58,641 nucleotides of DNA from Colwellia sp. (lineage in GTDB: Bacteria; Pseudomonadota; Gammaproteobacteria; Enterobacterales; Alteromonadaceae). A program made the translations under genes and the position numbers. The first letter of the stretch is position 1. Every line of letters starts with the position of its first letter. Positions 50,556-58,641 of this stretch are shown here, piece after piece. The stretch covers positions 1 through 58,641 of the forward strand of contig JABSOZ010000025.1 in the NCBI GenBank assembly GCA_013215295.1. The letters are read 5' to 3'. Under the pieces are notes generated by a model that was not told the DNA's origin, ran no database searches, and worked only from the letters and a program-made list of their open reading frames with translations.

Positions 50556-51158
50556 GTGTCTTTGAAGTTACCCTCAATGATTAAGGGCTGGTTTAATCCA
50601 AATATCAGCCCTGAAATCTTATTAACGCGATATATTGCTACCAGCAAAGATAAATATTTTATTTTGCTGGTAGAGCAATTTAATCAGCCCATTTATCATT
50701 ATTTGTTGAGTCAATCAGACAAAGCAATGGCTGAAGATATTATTCAGTCAATGTGGTTAAAAGTCATCAAGATTAAAGAGATACATCAAGCGCATAATAA
50801 TGTGAAAAGTTGGTTGTTTACTATCGCTAGAAATACCTTGATTGATGAATTGAGAAGACAAAACCGTTGGCAAACTCAACCATTGGATGAACCCGATATT
50901 TCGTCAGAATTGTCAGTGTTATCTCAAACGATTAATTATACTTTAGAGCAAGAATCAGAGAATAGAGATAGGTTGACCATTTTTAATCAAGCGGTCACTT
51001 TATTGCCTTTTCATCAGCGTGAAGCTTTTATTTTTCAACAAGAAGGCTTTTCCGTGTTACAAATTGCAGAATTAACCGACGAAAGTTTTGAAACGATTAA
51101 AAGTCGTTTACGTTACGCCAGAACACACATTAAAAATTTCTTGGAAAATAAATCATGA
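50556..51158 (+). CDS. ECF-type sigma-70 factor (TonB module)
   Basis: About 200 residues. Region 2: AMAEDIIQSMWLKVIKIKEI and VKSWLFTIARNTLIDELRRQNRW. Region 4: LLPFHQREAFIFQQEGFSVLQIAELTDESFETIKSRLRYARTHI. There is no ATG; GTG at 50556 is open, but TTG at 50562 has AGGA seven bases upstream and may be used. The stop overlaps the next start (ATGA) and the upstream TonB gene ends 3 bases earlier, so three genes are translationally linked. It should direct RNA polymerase to envelope-signal promoters; the targets are unknown. Confidence 0.9.
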   Translation: MSLKLPSMIKGWFNPNISPEILLTRYIATSKDKYFILLVEQFNQPIYHYLLSQSDKAMAEDIIQSMWLKVIKIKEIHQAHNNVKSWLFTIARNTLIDELRRQNRWQTQPLDEPDISSELSVLSQTINYTLEQESENRDRLTIFNQAVTLLPFHQREAFIFQQEGFSVLQIAELTDESFETIKSRLRYARTHIKNFLENKS

Positions 51159-51877
51159 AATACGAAGATAGTGATAGAGAGATTGCTTCACTTTATCAAC
51201 AGAGAAAGCAGCAAATAGAGGCGCCTGAGATCCACTTTTCGTCGCTGCAAAAAAAGAAAAAACCGGTATATACGATCGTGCAATTACTGAGTATATTATT
51301 TTTTGGCAGTCTGGCATCATTCGGCATTTTAGCGGTGATCAGTCATTTTTCTACACAAGTTCCACTGTCACTTAAACAAGTTTCGCCAACTCAGTTGAAC
51401 GTTGTTGAGCTTGAGCATGAAGAGATAACACTCGTTGATGAAGTAATCGCTATCGTTATACCGCCATTAGTACCGAAAAAACCTTATGTTGCACCTGCTT
51501 ATTCTAAAAATGCACAAGTTCATGGCATGACAGACTTACCTAATGCATTACCGTTTTCTTTATCTGTAGATGTGATCACCGTTTCTATTAATCCTAAAGT
51601 TATGCAACCGGTATTATCTTTGGTGCCTATTTATCAGGAGCAACCCAAATATTCACATAAAGCGATTAGAGCTCAGCAATCTGGAACGGTTAAGCTGGCT
51701 TATATTATCTCACCTCAAGGTAAAGTATCTAACATTACGTTGGTGGAATCTAATGCTAATAGAGAGTTGAATTTCGCGGCTAAAAAAGCGCTATCAAGAT
51801 GGCGTTATCGAGCTGGAGAATACAACGAAGAGGGCTATGAAATTATTTTTGACTTTACCTTGGAAAAGAAAAAATAA
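51155..51877 (+). CDS. Transmembrane anti-sigma-like protein with C-terminal TonB domain
   Basis: 240 residues: a charged cytoplasmic N-terminus (about 1-42, MKYEDSDREIASLYQQRKQQ), one transmembrane helix (about 44-66), a periplasmic spacer, and a TonB-type C-terminal domain (about 160-236: QQSGTVKLAYIISPQGKVSNITLVES, AAKKALSRWRYRAGEYNEEGYEI). Position (ATGA overlap with the sigma gene) and topology are those of an anti-sigma factor. However, the periplasmic part is TonB-like rather than FecR- or RseA-like. The N-terminal segment resembles those seen after ECF genes in related bacteria (from memory). Anti-sigma activity is inference. Confidence 0.78.
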   Translation: MKYEDSDREIASLYQQRKQQIEAPEIHFSSLQKKKKPVYTIVQLLSILFFGSLASFGILAVISHFSTQVPLSLKQVSPTQLNVVELEHEEITLVDEVIAIVIPPLVPKKPYVAPAYSKNAQVHGMTDLPNALPFSLSVDVITVSINPKVMQPVLSLVPIYQEQPKYSHKAIRAQQSGTVKLAYIISPQGKVSNITLVESNANRELNFAAKKALSRWRYRAGEYNEEGYEIIFDFTLEKKK

Positions 51878-52253
51878 AGATTATAAATTAATTTGAACTT
51901 ATTGGTAAACTTGTACTCTTACTATACGAGAGTTTATTTCCCTTAGTGTTTCATGTTTTTATAAAGCGTTTCTTGTTTTCAAGAAACGCCTTTTTTTTGA
52001 CTTTTTTTCAATGTTTCCGTTATATAGAATGTTATTTCAGGGGTATTCGACTCTTAGTTGGATTTGTGAACCATAACAAACATTAAGCTTAATATTCATG
52101 GTAGTAGCACAAGCGAGATGAAGGTGAATAGTCGTCTAGTTTGATAAAACTCATGGGAATACTATGAAATAGAAATGTAGCGAGTCGCTGATTCGTTATT
52201 ATGAATATCTGGACTATAGTTAATTAATATTGTTTTTTATCCATGATGTGAGT
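51878..52253. other. Intergenic region between TonB module and diguanylate cyclase
   Basis: 376 bases. The first part holds the module's terminator (51966-51998). The remainder is AT-rich, presumably with the promoter of the diguanylate cyclase gene. No other gene or repeat was recognised. Confidence 0.4.
51966..51998 (+). terminator. Intrinsic terminator of the TonB/ECF module
   Basis: GCGTTTCTTG (51966-51975), loop TTTT, CAAGAAACGC (51980-51989), C, then eight T. Textbook form, 89 bases after the last gene. Confidence 0.85.
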
Positions 52254-53417
52254 ATGGAAGGTTTTGATATAAGAACATTAGCCATGACAAATTTAATACT
52301 TGGTGCGTTGTTAAGTATTGGTTCGGTGGTTTTTGCAAAAGTACATTCATCATTTAGAGGCTTCTACCAATTAGGTGTGGGCTATTTTTTATTTGCCTTC
52401 GGATACATCTTATTTGCGGCAAGACAGCATATTAACGATTTTCTCTCAATAGTCATTGCTAATATATTGATTGCCTCTGCCTTTACCATCGTTATTATCG
52501 GTATTTTAAATTTCCTCAATTATTCAAAGCGAAAGTTCATTAAAGTATCGAGTTTTTTTCTTGTTATTATTGCGATTTTGTTTATTTATTTCACCTATGT
52601 TGAGAGTAATGTTAACGCTCGAATCATTATTATTAGTAGTTTTATTAGCGGCCAAGCTTTTTTTGCTACTTATAAAACGTATTACCATAAAAATTCCGTT
52701 ATTCGTGTGTTTATTCAGCTTTTAGCTTCGTCTTGTTTTTTTTGTGCTTTGGCTTTTTTATGCCGTATTGTGATGACTCTTAACTCTGTGCCATTAGGCA
52801 ATTTCATGGATGCAGGTTATATCGATGCGATTTCGATAATAGCACTGCAAATATTCGTTGTTAGCACTTGCTTGTTGTTGTCATGGAGCGCTAGCCAGCA
52901 ATTGGCGCAGAAGCTGAAAGTGCAGGCGACCATTGATTCATTAACCAATTTATATAATCGTCGGGCTTTTGAAGAATTCGCAGAAAAAGAAGTGAATAGA
53001 GCAGAGAGAGAACACACGTATATTTCAGTTATTTTGATGGATATTGATTTGTTCAAAAAGGTAAATGATACTCATGGGCACCAAATTGGTGATAAAGTTT
53101 TGCAAGAGTTTAGTGTGCGTTTGAAGGAAAGTTTGCGTCAGTATGACATTTTAGCGCGCTATGGTGGTGAGGAATTTATGTTGTTATTACCTGATACCAA
53201 TGTGGATACAGCGTTGACCATTGCCGAAAAACTTAGGGTAACTATTTGTCAGCCCGTATTCTGTATGGAAAACTCCCTGCAGTTAGAAGTCAGTGCAAGT
53301 TTTGGTGTCGCGAGTACTTGTGGAGGAACTATTGATTGGAATGCACTGGTAGCCGAGGCTGATTGTGCCTTATATCAAGCGAAGGATAATGGACGAAATC
53401 AGGTACATGGCTTGTGA
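52254..53417 (+). CDS. Membrane-bound diguanylate cyclase
   Basis: About 387 residues from MEGFDIRTLAMTN; upstream TTG (52230) and GTG (52248) are also open, and no strong ribosome site decides. Seven predicted transmembrane helices (about 10-210) form the sensor, of unnamed type. The GGDEF domain follows (SLTNLYNRRAFEEF, MDIDLFKKVNDTHGHQIGD) with an active site ARYGGEEF and an inhibitory-site RQYD five residues before it. It should make cyclic-di-GMP with product feedback. Single gene. Confidence 0.92.
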   Translation: MEGFDIRTLAMTNLILGALLSIGSVVFAKVHSSFRGFYQLGVGYFLFAFGYILFAARQHINDFLSIVIANILIASAFTIVIIGILNFLNYSKRKFIKVSSFFLVIIAILFIYFTYVESNVNARIIIISSFISGQAFFATYKTYYHKNSVIRVFIQLLASSCFFCALAFLCRIVMTLNSVPLGNFMDAGYIDAISIIALQIFVVSTCLLLSWSASQQLAQKLKVQATIDSLTNLYNRRAFEEFAEKEVNRAEREHTYISVILMDIDLFKKVNDTHGHQIGDKVLQEFSVRLKESLRQYDILARYGGEEFMLLLPDTNVDTALTIAEKLRVTICQPVFCMENSLQLEVSASFGVASTCGGTIDWNALVAEADCALYQAKDNGRNQVHGL

Positions 53418-53535
53418 TTTATTTCAACTCGATAAAGCGTTAGAATCTATGACTGAAGTTTATAACGATTACATTGTTTGTTAAGTGATGTTGGTCGTTA
53501 TAGGTAATAGATGAGAAATAATAGATGAGGTATAA

Positions 53536-53949
53536 ATGTATTTAGGGGCGTGTTTGTGTGGGGCTGTAAGTCTTAGAATTTCCGGTGAAATAAGCGATAT
53601 TATTCATTGTCACTGTTCTTTATGTCGAAAAAATAGCGGTACGGCATACGCCACAAATGGTTTTATCAACACAGCTGATTTTGAAATTTTATCGGGTGAT
53701 GATTGTTTAACGACTTTTGCATTTAAACCAGGACGAAATCGTCATTTTTGTACGCAATGTGGTTCACCTGTTTATAGTTCAAATGACCAAGATCCTACTA
53801 GGCTCCGAATTCGTTTAGGCATACTAACGTCTGATATTTCAGAAAGGCCCATCTCACATAACTTTGTTACTTCAAAAGCAAACTGGGAAGACCTTGACGA
53901 AAAACTTCCCAGATACGATGCTTTCGAACCTAGTCGAAATAAGAACTGA
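53536..53949 (+). CDS. GFA (CENP-V/glutathione-dependent formaldehyde-activating-like) family protein
   Basis: 137 residues. Zinc-binding cysteines are in the family pattern: CLCGAV near the N-terminus, HCHCSLCRKNSG, then RHFCTQCGSPVYS. The fold binds two zinc ions; some members condense formaldehyde with glutathione, but most are uncharacterised. Length is standard. It stands alone and nothing nearby suggests a formaldehyde pathway. Confidence 0.88.
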   Translation: MYLGACLCGAVSLRISGEISDIIHCHCSLCRKNSGTAYATNGFINTADFEILSGDDCLTTFAFKPGRNRHFCTQCGSPVYSSNDQDPTRLRIRLGILTSDISERPISHNFVTSKANWEDLDEKLPRYDAFEPSRNKN

Positions 53950-54027
53950 TCGTAACGTTATATTCAACCGATAAGTAGCAAATTTCTGCGCGATAAACAG
54001 CCCATATAGCACAGGCTCTTGCCAATA

Positions 54028-55080
54028 TTAACGGGTTAGCATTGATTTTGTATCCCAAACCACGACTTTGCCATCAGCGCCTGAACTGATTAATATTTCA
54101 CTGTCAGACGTTAGATTTACATTACTGACATCGTTTTTGTGGCCCTTAAGTCGTTGCATCACCTTGCCCGTTTTAACATCCCAAATTCGAATGGTAATGT
54201 CGTTTTCTTCACTCTCAACTTGCCAATGATATTGGAAAAATTCAGCGAATAGGGATTTGTCTCGACCACCACTGACTAAAAATGAGTCATCATGACTAAA
54301 TGTTAAATCGTAAATAGAATATGAATCGTCCTCTAAGGTGTTTATTACTTGCCAATTAGAGGTATCCCATATTTTAATGGTGTAGTCATCTCCTCCTGAA
54401 GCTAATAGTTTGCCGTTATGGCTAAAGGCTAAATCTAATATAGCTTGGCTATGCGCTGTTAAGGCCTTAATATGATCACCCGTTAACGCATTCCAAACAT
54501 TAATAATGCTATCTTCTCCGCCGGTTAAAAGAGATTTACCATCAGCACTGAAAGCTACGGCCCATACGTCAGCACCATGTGCTGATAATGTTTTTGATTC
54601 TCCAGACGCTAAATCCCAAAGTCGGGCAGTATCGTCTGCACTTGCACTGGCTAAGCTTTTTCCGTCGGGGCTGAAGGTTAATTTAACAACCATACCTGTA
54701 TGACCAGAAAACGTATTAAGTAACTCTCCGTTTGAAACCTGCCAAATTCTTACCTTATTATCGTAGCCGCCAGTCGCGAGAAGTTTGCCGTCAGGACTAA
54801 ATTTAACGCTAGGCACTCCATCTGGGTGTATGAGTGATTGTATTACTTTGCCGGTATCTCGTTGCCAAATTTCAACATTGGGTCCTGAGCTGCCCGTCGC
54901 AATCCATTCATTGTTTGGGTGTAAATCAGTTTTACAAATACTATTTTTATGAACAACACACTTAGCATATTCTTTCACACTGAGACTCGTTAAATCTTTA
55001 GCAGTAGTATGGTTACTACATCCGACGATGAGTGTTATTCCAATGAAAGATAGAGTCATTTTTCTAAAAATTGTCAGCAT
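54028..55080 (-). CDS. WD40-repeat lipoprotein (second copy)
   Basis: 350 residues. The lipoprotein signal MLTIFRKMTLSFIGITLIVGC puts the lipidated Cys at 21. Seven clear WD40 repeats follow, e.g. VKFSPDGKLLATGGYDNKVRIWQ, LTFSPDGKSLASASADDTARLWD and LAFSHNGKLLASGGDDYTIKIWD. The sixth carries an insertion (SLFAEFFQYHWQVESEENDI). It is a membrane-anchored scaffold. The repeats are far more canonical than in the copy at 46.4 kb. A start at the second Met (55059) would shorten the signal's basic end. Confidence 0.88.
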   Translation of the reverse strand: MLTIFRKMTLSFIGITLIVGCSNHTTAKDLTSLSVKEYAKCVVHKNSICKTDLHPNNEWIATGSSGPNVEIWQRDTGKVIQSLIHPDGVPSVKFSPDGKLLATGGYDNKVRIWQVSNGELLNTFSGHTGMVVKLTFSPDGKSLASASADDTARLWDLASGESKTLSAHGADVWAVAFSADGKSLLTGGEDSIINVWNALTGDHIKALTAHSQAILDLAFSHNGKLLASGGDDYTIKIWDTSNWQVINTLEDDSYSIYDLTFSHDDSFLVSGGRDKSLFAEFFQYHWQVESEENDITIRIWDVKTGKVMQRLKGHKNDVSNVNLTSDSEILISSGADGKVVVWDTKSMLTR

Positions 55081-55262
55081 AATAATTCTTAAATATTTTT
55101 TTGGTGTTGATAGCTTACTTTTGTCGATTAAAGAAAAACATCGGCAAATGATAAAGGGATCATTAATCGTGACCAGTGCCTTATTTTTTCTTTTATCATC
55201 AAAAAAGTGACCTTGGTCATTAGTGCCATGACTTTACATGCGTTTAAGGGCAAAATGATTAA

Positions 55263-56729
55263 ATGAAAAGTCTAACGCAAAAAATATCTCACTATTTAAA
55301 TCATCAAGATGAATGGATTTTCATTGCGTTGGCTATTGGTTATAGCCTTTGGCAATTAACGGTTAATGCTTGGTCCTCTTATCTACATTTATTTATAATA
55401 AACGCGCTGTATTTGTTGCCTATCATTTTCTTTAAAGCGTTTCAGCTAAAATTAAATGTTAAATTTAAACCTAATCTATATCGTATTGCTTGGTTTTTCG
55501 TCTTCATTATCTATCCTCTTACGGTGTTCGATGCCAAGGGATTCTTGTTTTTAACCGCCTTAGCACTTGAGCTATTACTTATTGCTAATTATAGCTTTAA
55601 GCATGTTGAACCACTAAAAATCGGTTTGAATAGACTCGGTTTAGACGGTGCTATCATTGCCTTTTTAATATTTCTTTCATTTTATGTTGGCTTATTGATC
55701 ACCTCTGATTTACCTGGGTGGGTACAATCTAATTCAATTCAGTCAACGATCAATTTCACACTTGTTGCTCAAAACTTTCTCACCTTTTTAAGTCTTTCAA
55801 TGCAAATATTCTGTTTGTTTTTTTGTGGCTATATATTTTACTGGCTCAATCGTCATATCCTGGTGAATAAAGTGTTAGCGCAAAGAGGTGTGGTGATTTA
55901 CTTTTTAGCTTTAGTCGCCGTGTTAGTTTTTTTATATCCCGTGATCACAACATTATTTTTATGGTTACCCATTAATTATATGGGTGAACCTTTAATACCT
56001 TCAGTAACCGCTAACCCTTTTGATTGGCATAATGGGCGTGTTATTTTTGGCGTGATGATCTTAAGTTTACCGGTGATTTTAATGACGCAGTGGCATTTAA
56101 AGAGCAAGCAACTGGTTCAGTTAGAAAAAGAGCATGTTCAAACAGAGTTGAGCTTATTGAAGCAACAAATCGACCCGCACTTTTTATTCAATACCTTAAA
56201 TAATTTATACGCGTTGTGCCGGAAAAAATCCGTTTTGGCCCCTGATGTCGTTTTGCAGCTTGCTGAATTAATGCGTTATGTTGTTTATCGAGGCAAAGAA
56301 AGCTATGTTTTATGTAGTGAAGAAGCCAAGTACATTGAAGACTATATTAGTCTGCAAAGTATTCGCTTACATCATCACTTAGCGTTAGACGTACAAGTCA
56401 ATATTGAAGATCCTCAAGCAAAAATACCGCCTTTGTTATTAATAATTTTGGTAGAGAATGCTTTTAAACACGGTATTGAGGTTTCAACAAAGGATTGTTT
56501 TTTAAAAATAAATTTACAAATAACAGATAAATTTATACTTTTTACTTGTGAAAACTCTGTTGAATATGACAAAAATGATGAGGAGAAAATAGTGGATTCA
56601 GCAATACTTTTTGGCGTGGGTCTAGAAAATCTTCAGCGGCGTTTAAATTTGCTTTATTTGGACAAACATCAATTAACCTTGCAGCCATCAAGCAATAGCT
56701 TTATGGCCAGATTAAAGATTTTCCTATGA
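55263..56729 (+). CDS. LytS-type sensor histidine kinase
   Basis: 488 residues. About eight transmembrane helices (15-290) form the sensor. The His_kinase domain (PF06580 type) has LLKQQIDPHFLFNTLNNLYAL with the phosphoacceptor His near 309 and ELMRYVVYRGKESYVLCSEE. The ATPase part has PPLLLIILVENAFKHGIE and GVGLENLQRRL. It overlaps the response regulator start by ATGA, forming a two-gene system of the LytSR/BtsSR class. The membrane part is not the known LytS 5TM sensor as far as I can tell, so the signal is unknown. Confidence 0.92.
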   Translation: MKSLTQKISHYLNHQDEWIFIALAIGYSLWQLTVNAWSSYLHLFIINALYLLPIIFFKAFQLKLNVKFKPNLYRIAWFFVFIIYPLTVFDAKGFLFLTALALELLLIANYSFKHVEPLKIGLNRLGLDGAIIAFLIFLSFYVGLLITSDLPGWVQSNSIQSTINFTLVAQNFLTFLSLSMQIFCLFFCGYIFYWLNRHILVNKVLAQRGVVIYFLALVAVLVFLYPVITTLFLWLPINYMGEPLIPSVTANPFDWHNGRVIFGVMILSLPVILMTQWHLKSKQLVQLEKEHVQTELSLLKQQIDPHFLFNTLNNLYALCRKKSVLAPDVVLQLAELMRYVVYRGKESYVLCSEEAKYIEDYISLQSIRLHHHLALDVQVNIEDPQAKIPPLLLIILVENAFKHGIEVSTKDCFLKINLQITDKFILFTCENSVEYDKNDEEKIVDSAILFGVGLENLQRRLNLLYLDKHQLTLQPSSNSFMARLKIFL

Positions 56730-57454
56730 GTATACTTAAGGCATTAATTGTCGATGATGAACCTTTAGCACATGAAATCATCTTAGATTACTTAGCGGAT
56801 CTTCCTTTTGTTGAGGTGGTATCGCAGTGTTATTTAGCGACAGAAGCGCTTAACTATATCAGTGAAAACCAGGTTGACTTGTTGTTTTTAGACGTAAACA
56901 TGCCAAAACTTTCAGGTATCGAACTATTGAAAGTATTAACAAATAAACCACAAGTTATTATAACCTCGGCTTATCAAGAATATGCGTTAGAAAGTTTTGA
57001 ATTAGAGGTGTGCGATTATTTACTCAAGCCTTATCGCTACCACCGATTTCTGAAAGCGGTAAATAAAGCCCATGAACAAATTAAATTACAAGCATCACAG
57101 TTTCAAATTGCCGGTGTTGATAAAAAAACTGGATCTGATGAAAATGGAAATACTCTTTTTATAAAAGTAGATAAAAAGGTTATTCAGCTACAGTTGGCAG
57201 ACATTACTTTTTTTGAAGCTTACGGTAATTATGTGAAGGTGTGGGTAAATGACACAGTCTATTTAACGCCAAGAACATTAACTTCTTTTGAAGAACAATT
57301 AGAAGACCATCAAGCCTTTATTCGTGTTCATAAATCCTATGTCATTCAAAAATCAAAGATAGATTTTATAGAAGCTGGTGTGATACAAATGAATAATCAC
57401 CAAAGTGTGAGCATTGGCAAAAGCTATAAACATATTACTAAAACACTATTGTAA
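56726..57454 (+). CDS. LytTR-type response regulator
   Basis: 242 residues: receiver domain (1-120) with Asp10/Asp11 and phosphoacceptor Asp56 (LLFLDVNMP) and Lys near 107 (YLLKPYRY). A LytTR DNA-binding domain follows (about 145-240: FIKVDKKVIQLQLADITFFEAYGNYVKV, LTSFEEQL, FIRVHKSYVIQ). It binds direct-repeat promoters as a dimer. It is coupled to the kinase gene. No obvious target operon adjoins it; a small GCCTG/CAGGC hairpin follows the stop. Confidence 0.93.
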   Translation: MSILKALIVDDEPLAHEIILDYLADLPFVEVVSQCYLATEALNYISENQVDLLFLDVNMPKLSGIELLKVLTNKPQVIITSAYQEYALESFELEVCDYLLKPYRYHRFLKAVNKAHEQIKLQASQFQIAGVDKKTGSDENGNTLFIKVDKKVIQLQLADITFFEAYGNYVKVWVNDTVYLTPRTLTSFEEQLEDHQAFIRVHKSYVIQKSKIDFIEAGVIQMNNHQSVSIGKSYKHITKTLL

Positions 57455-57514
57455 AGCCTGCTTGAAAAACAGGCCTGACAGATAGTCTCTTCATATAGAA
57501 AGAATAAAATTAAG

Positions 57515-58258
57515 CTATTTAACTAAATGGTTATCTAACCAACTCACCATATAACTGGCCAACATCGTATCACTATCAAGCAAAGGGTAACCATGTTCAG
57601 CCCCTTTATACGCAATAAATTTACTATTCATATTCGTTGAAGCCGTAAATAATTTTTGCGCACTCTCGTAAGTGCCCCGGTCTTTTTCTGAAGCTATGAT
57701 CAGCGTAGGTTTGTCAGCTAACATTTTTGTATAACGAGTAATGTTTTCATCACGTTGGCCTGATGAGAAAAAGCTAATGAGATTTACAGAATTCTTCTCT
57801 GCTAGCGTAATCGCTTGAGAACCACCACAACTTGCGCCAACTACACCGACTATGCCTTTATCAGACATTTTACTTTTTAAGTGATCATAAGCGAGTTGAA
57901 CATCACTAGGCCAATGTTTAGACATCTTTTGCCAAGCAATCCTTCGCTCTTCCCTTGGTAATGCTTGCAGTCTTTCAGCACTAAACTCATCGTTTGCGCT
58001 TTCACCAAAGCCACGAAAATCTAAACTTAAAGCATGAATCCCCTTGTCTGATAATTGCTGACCGATGTCGTTATACATGGTTCTATTGTAGTTACATTGG
58101 TGTAATAACAATACAGCGCGGTCACTTGATTGGTTACCTTGGTAATAACTCGCTTTTAAGGCAAAACCTTTGTCGGTTGTCAAAGTAAGGTCACTTGCCT
58201 GACTTGATGCGGTAAGTGTTAATAACGCGGCAGATAATATCTTTATAAATGCGTTCAT
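57515..58258 (-). CDS. Exported alpha/beta hydrolase
   Basis: 247 residues with a Sec signal (1-21, ending QAS). The alpha/beta hydrolase core has LLLHQCNYNRTMY, LDFRGFGES, the nucleophile elbow GASCGGS (Ser within GxSxG), IIASEKDRGTY (Asp) and GAEHGYPLL (His). It probably acts on esters or peptides in the periplasm. The Cys next to the nucleophile is unusual but does not replace it. Single gene. Confidence 0.86.
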   Translation of the reverse strand: MNAFIKILSAALLTLTASSQASDLTLTTDKGFALKASYYQGNQSSDRAVLLLHQCNYNRTMYNDIGQQLSDKGIHALSLDFRGFGESANDEFSAERLQALPREERRIAWQKMSKHWPSDVQLAYDHLKSKMSDKGIVGVVGASCGGSQAITLAEKNSVNLISFFSSGQRDENITRYTKMLADKPTLIIASEKDRGTYESAQKLFTASTNMNSKFIAYKGAEHGYPLLDSDTMLASYMVSWLDNHLVK

Positions 58259-58641
58259 AATTTAACTAGACCTCGCCTGTGTAACAATACGTAAGGTATT
58301 GATATTAATGAAAATAAAATTGTTACAGTTTTTCATGAAATTTCCCTTTGTTTTTAGACCTATATTTTATTGTATTATGACCACTCTAAGCACATCTAGT
58401 AAGGGCTTAGGGTTAATATAATGGCTCTATTAGCGTTAACTATTGGTAACTTGGTATTTTAGTCACCTCAATGAAAATGTGGGCTTACTTTGCAGCAAGC
58501 CCATTGTTCTTCAACCGTCTCTTAAGTGCCTTAGTTGACGCTAGCTACTGGTTATTCTTTAGGTCAACTGATAGCCCAGACTGTGTGAAAACGTTTTGAT
58601 CACTTTTTCGAATAAGCACCGAATACTTATGATCAATCAAT
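58259..58641. other. Right-edge region, possible insertion-sequence end
   Basis: 383 bases. The first 200 are AT-rich and featureless. From about 58471 base composition shifts and a 42-codon frame runs to 58599, ending DSPDCVKTF. A hairpin TGGGCTT (58480-58486) and AAGCCCA (58497-58503) lies near its start. The segment around CTGTGTGAAAACG resembles ends of insertion sequences of this order (from memory). The window ends before this can be resolved. Confidence 0.3.

Noticed and set aside
57810-57850. Cysteine-nucleophile dienelactone hydrolase
   Set aside because: The elbow is GASCG, so Ser occupies the nucleophile position and Cys is the following residue.

Overview
The window looks like the chromosome of a marine, low-GC gammaproteobacterium of the order Alteromonadales, probably near Colwellia or Thalassotalea. 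This is inferred from protein families and from gene orders shared with gammaproteobacteria: glpE-glpG, ubiC-ubiA convergent with plsB, and prlC near rsmJ. I saw no rRNA or tRNA gene, CRISPR array or intact insertion sequence. Most of the window is housekeeping and envelope genes; the accessory-looking part is roughly 44.0-58.6 kb.

Layout. 0-2 kb: branched-chain amino acid catabolism (leucine dehydrogenase and the start of the 2-oxoisovalerate dehydrogenase E1 alpha gene), with a divergent Lrp-type regulator. 2.2-7.5 kb: rsmJ, a Tag-like protein gene and prlC on the minus strand. Between them on the plus strand lies a nickel superoxide dismutase operon: TPR-like protein, His-rich membrane peptide, sodN and sodX. 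A Fur-like box covers its probable promoter. 7.8-19.5 kb: a giant propeller-PAS-GGDEF-EAL protein, glutathione reductase, a chemoreceptor and polA, which has DnaA boxes upstream. 19.6-25.5 kb: a frameshifted solute-binding protein gene, a candidate small RNA locus, an SPFH/Arc pair behind a perfect palindrome, an M16 lipoprotein protease and greB.

25.6-33.1 kb appears to be one self-contained circuit. It holds a histidine kinase, an NtrC-type sigma-54 activator, and a MacB-like exporter made of an adaptor, an ATPase and two permeases. The exporter operon starts at a good -24/-12 sigma-54 promoter, with repeated half-sites upstream. 33.1-43.9 kb holds a secreted phospholipase A2-like protein, a periplasmic cyclophilin, a DUF445 protein, an aromatic/aspartate aminotransferase, a DUF952 protein, glpE-glpG, a FliL-like protein, ubiC-ubiA and plsB.

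44.0-58.6 kb is more mosaic. It contains a MITE-like repeat, an NYN-domain protein, two ECF sigma factor modules (one with a four-helix membrane partner, one with TonB-like partners) and two WD40 lipoproteins. It also has a Tat-targeted DUF1569 protein, a small beta-barrel, an acetyltransferase, a diguanylate cyclase, a GFA protein, a LytS/LytR-type pair and an exported alpha/beta hydrolase. The best candidates for new biology are the TonB/ECF/TonB-like anti-sigma operon, the sigma-54-controlled exporter circuit, the nickel SOD operon with its His-rich peptide, and the orphan small RNA locus near 20.6 kb.
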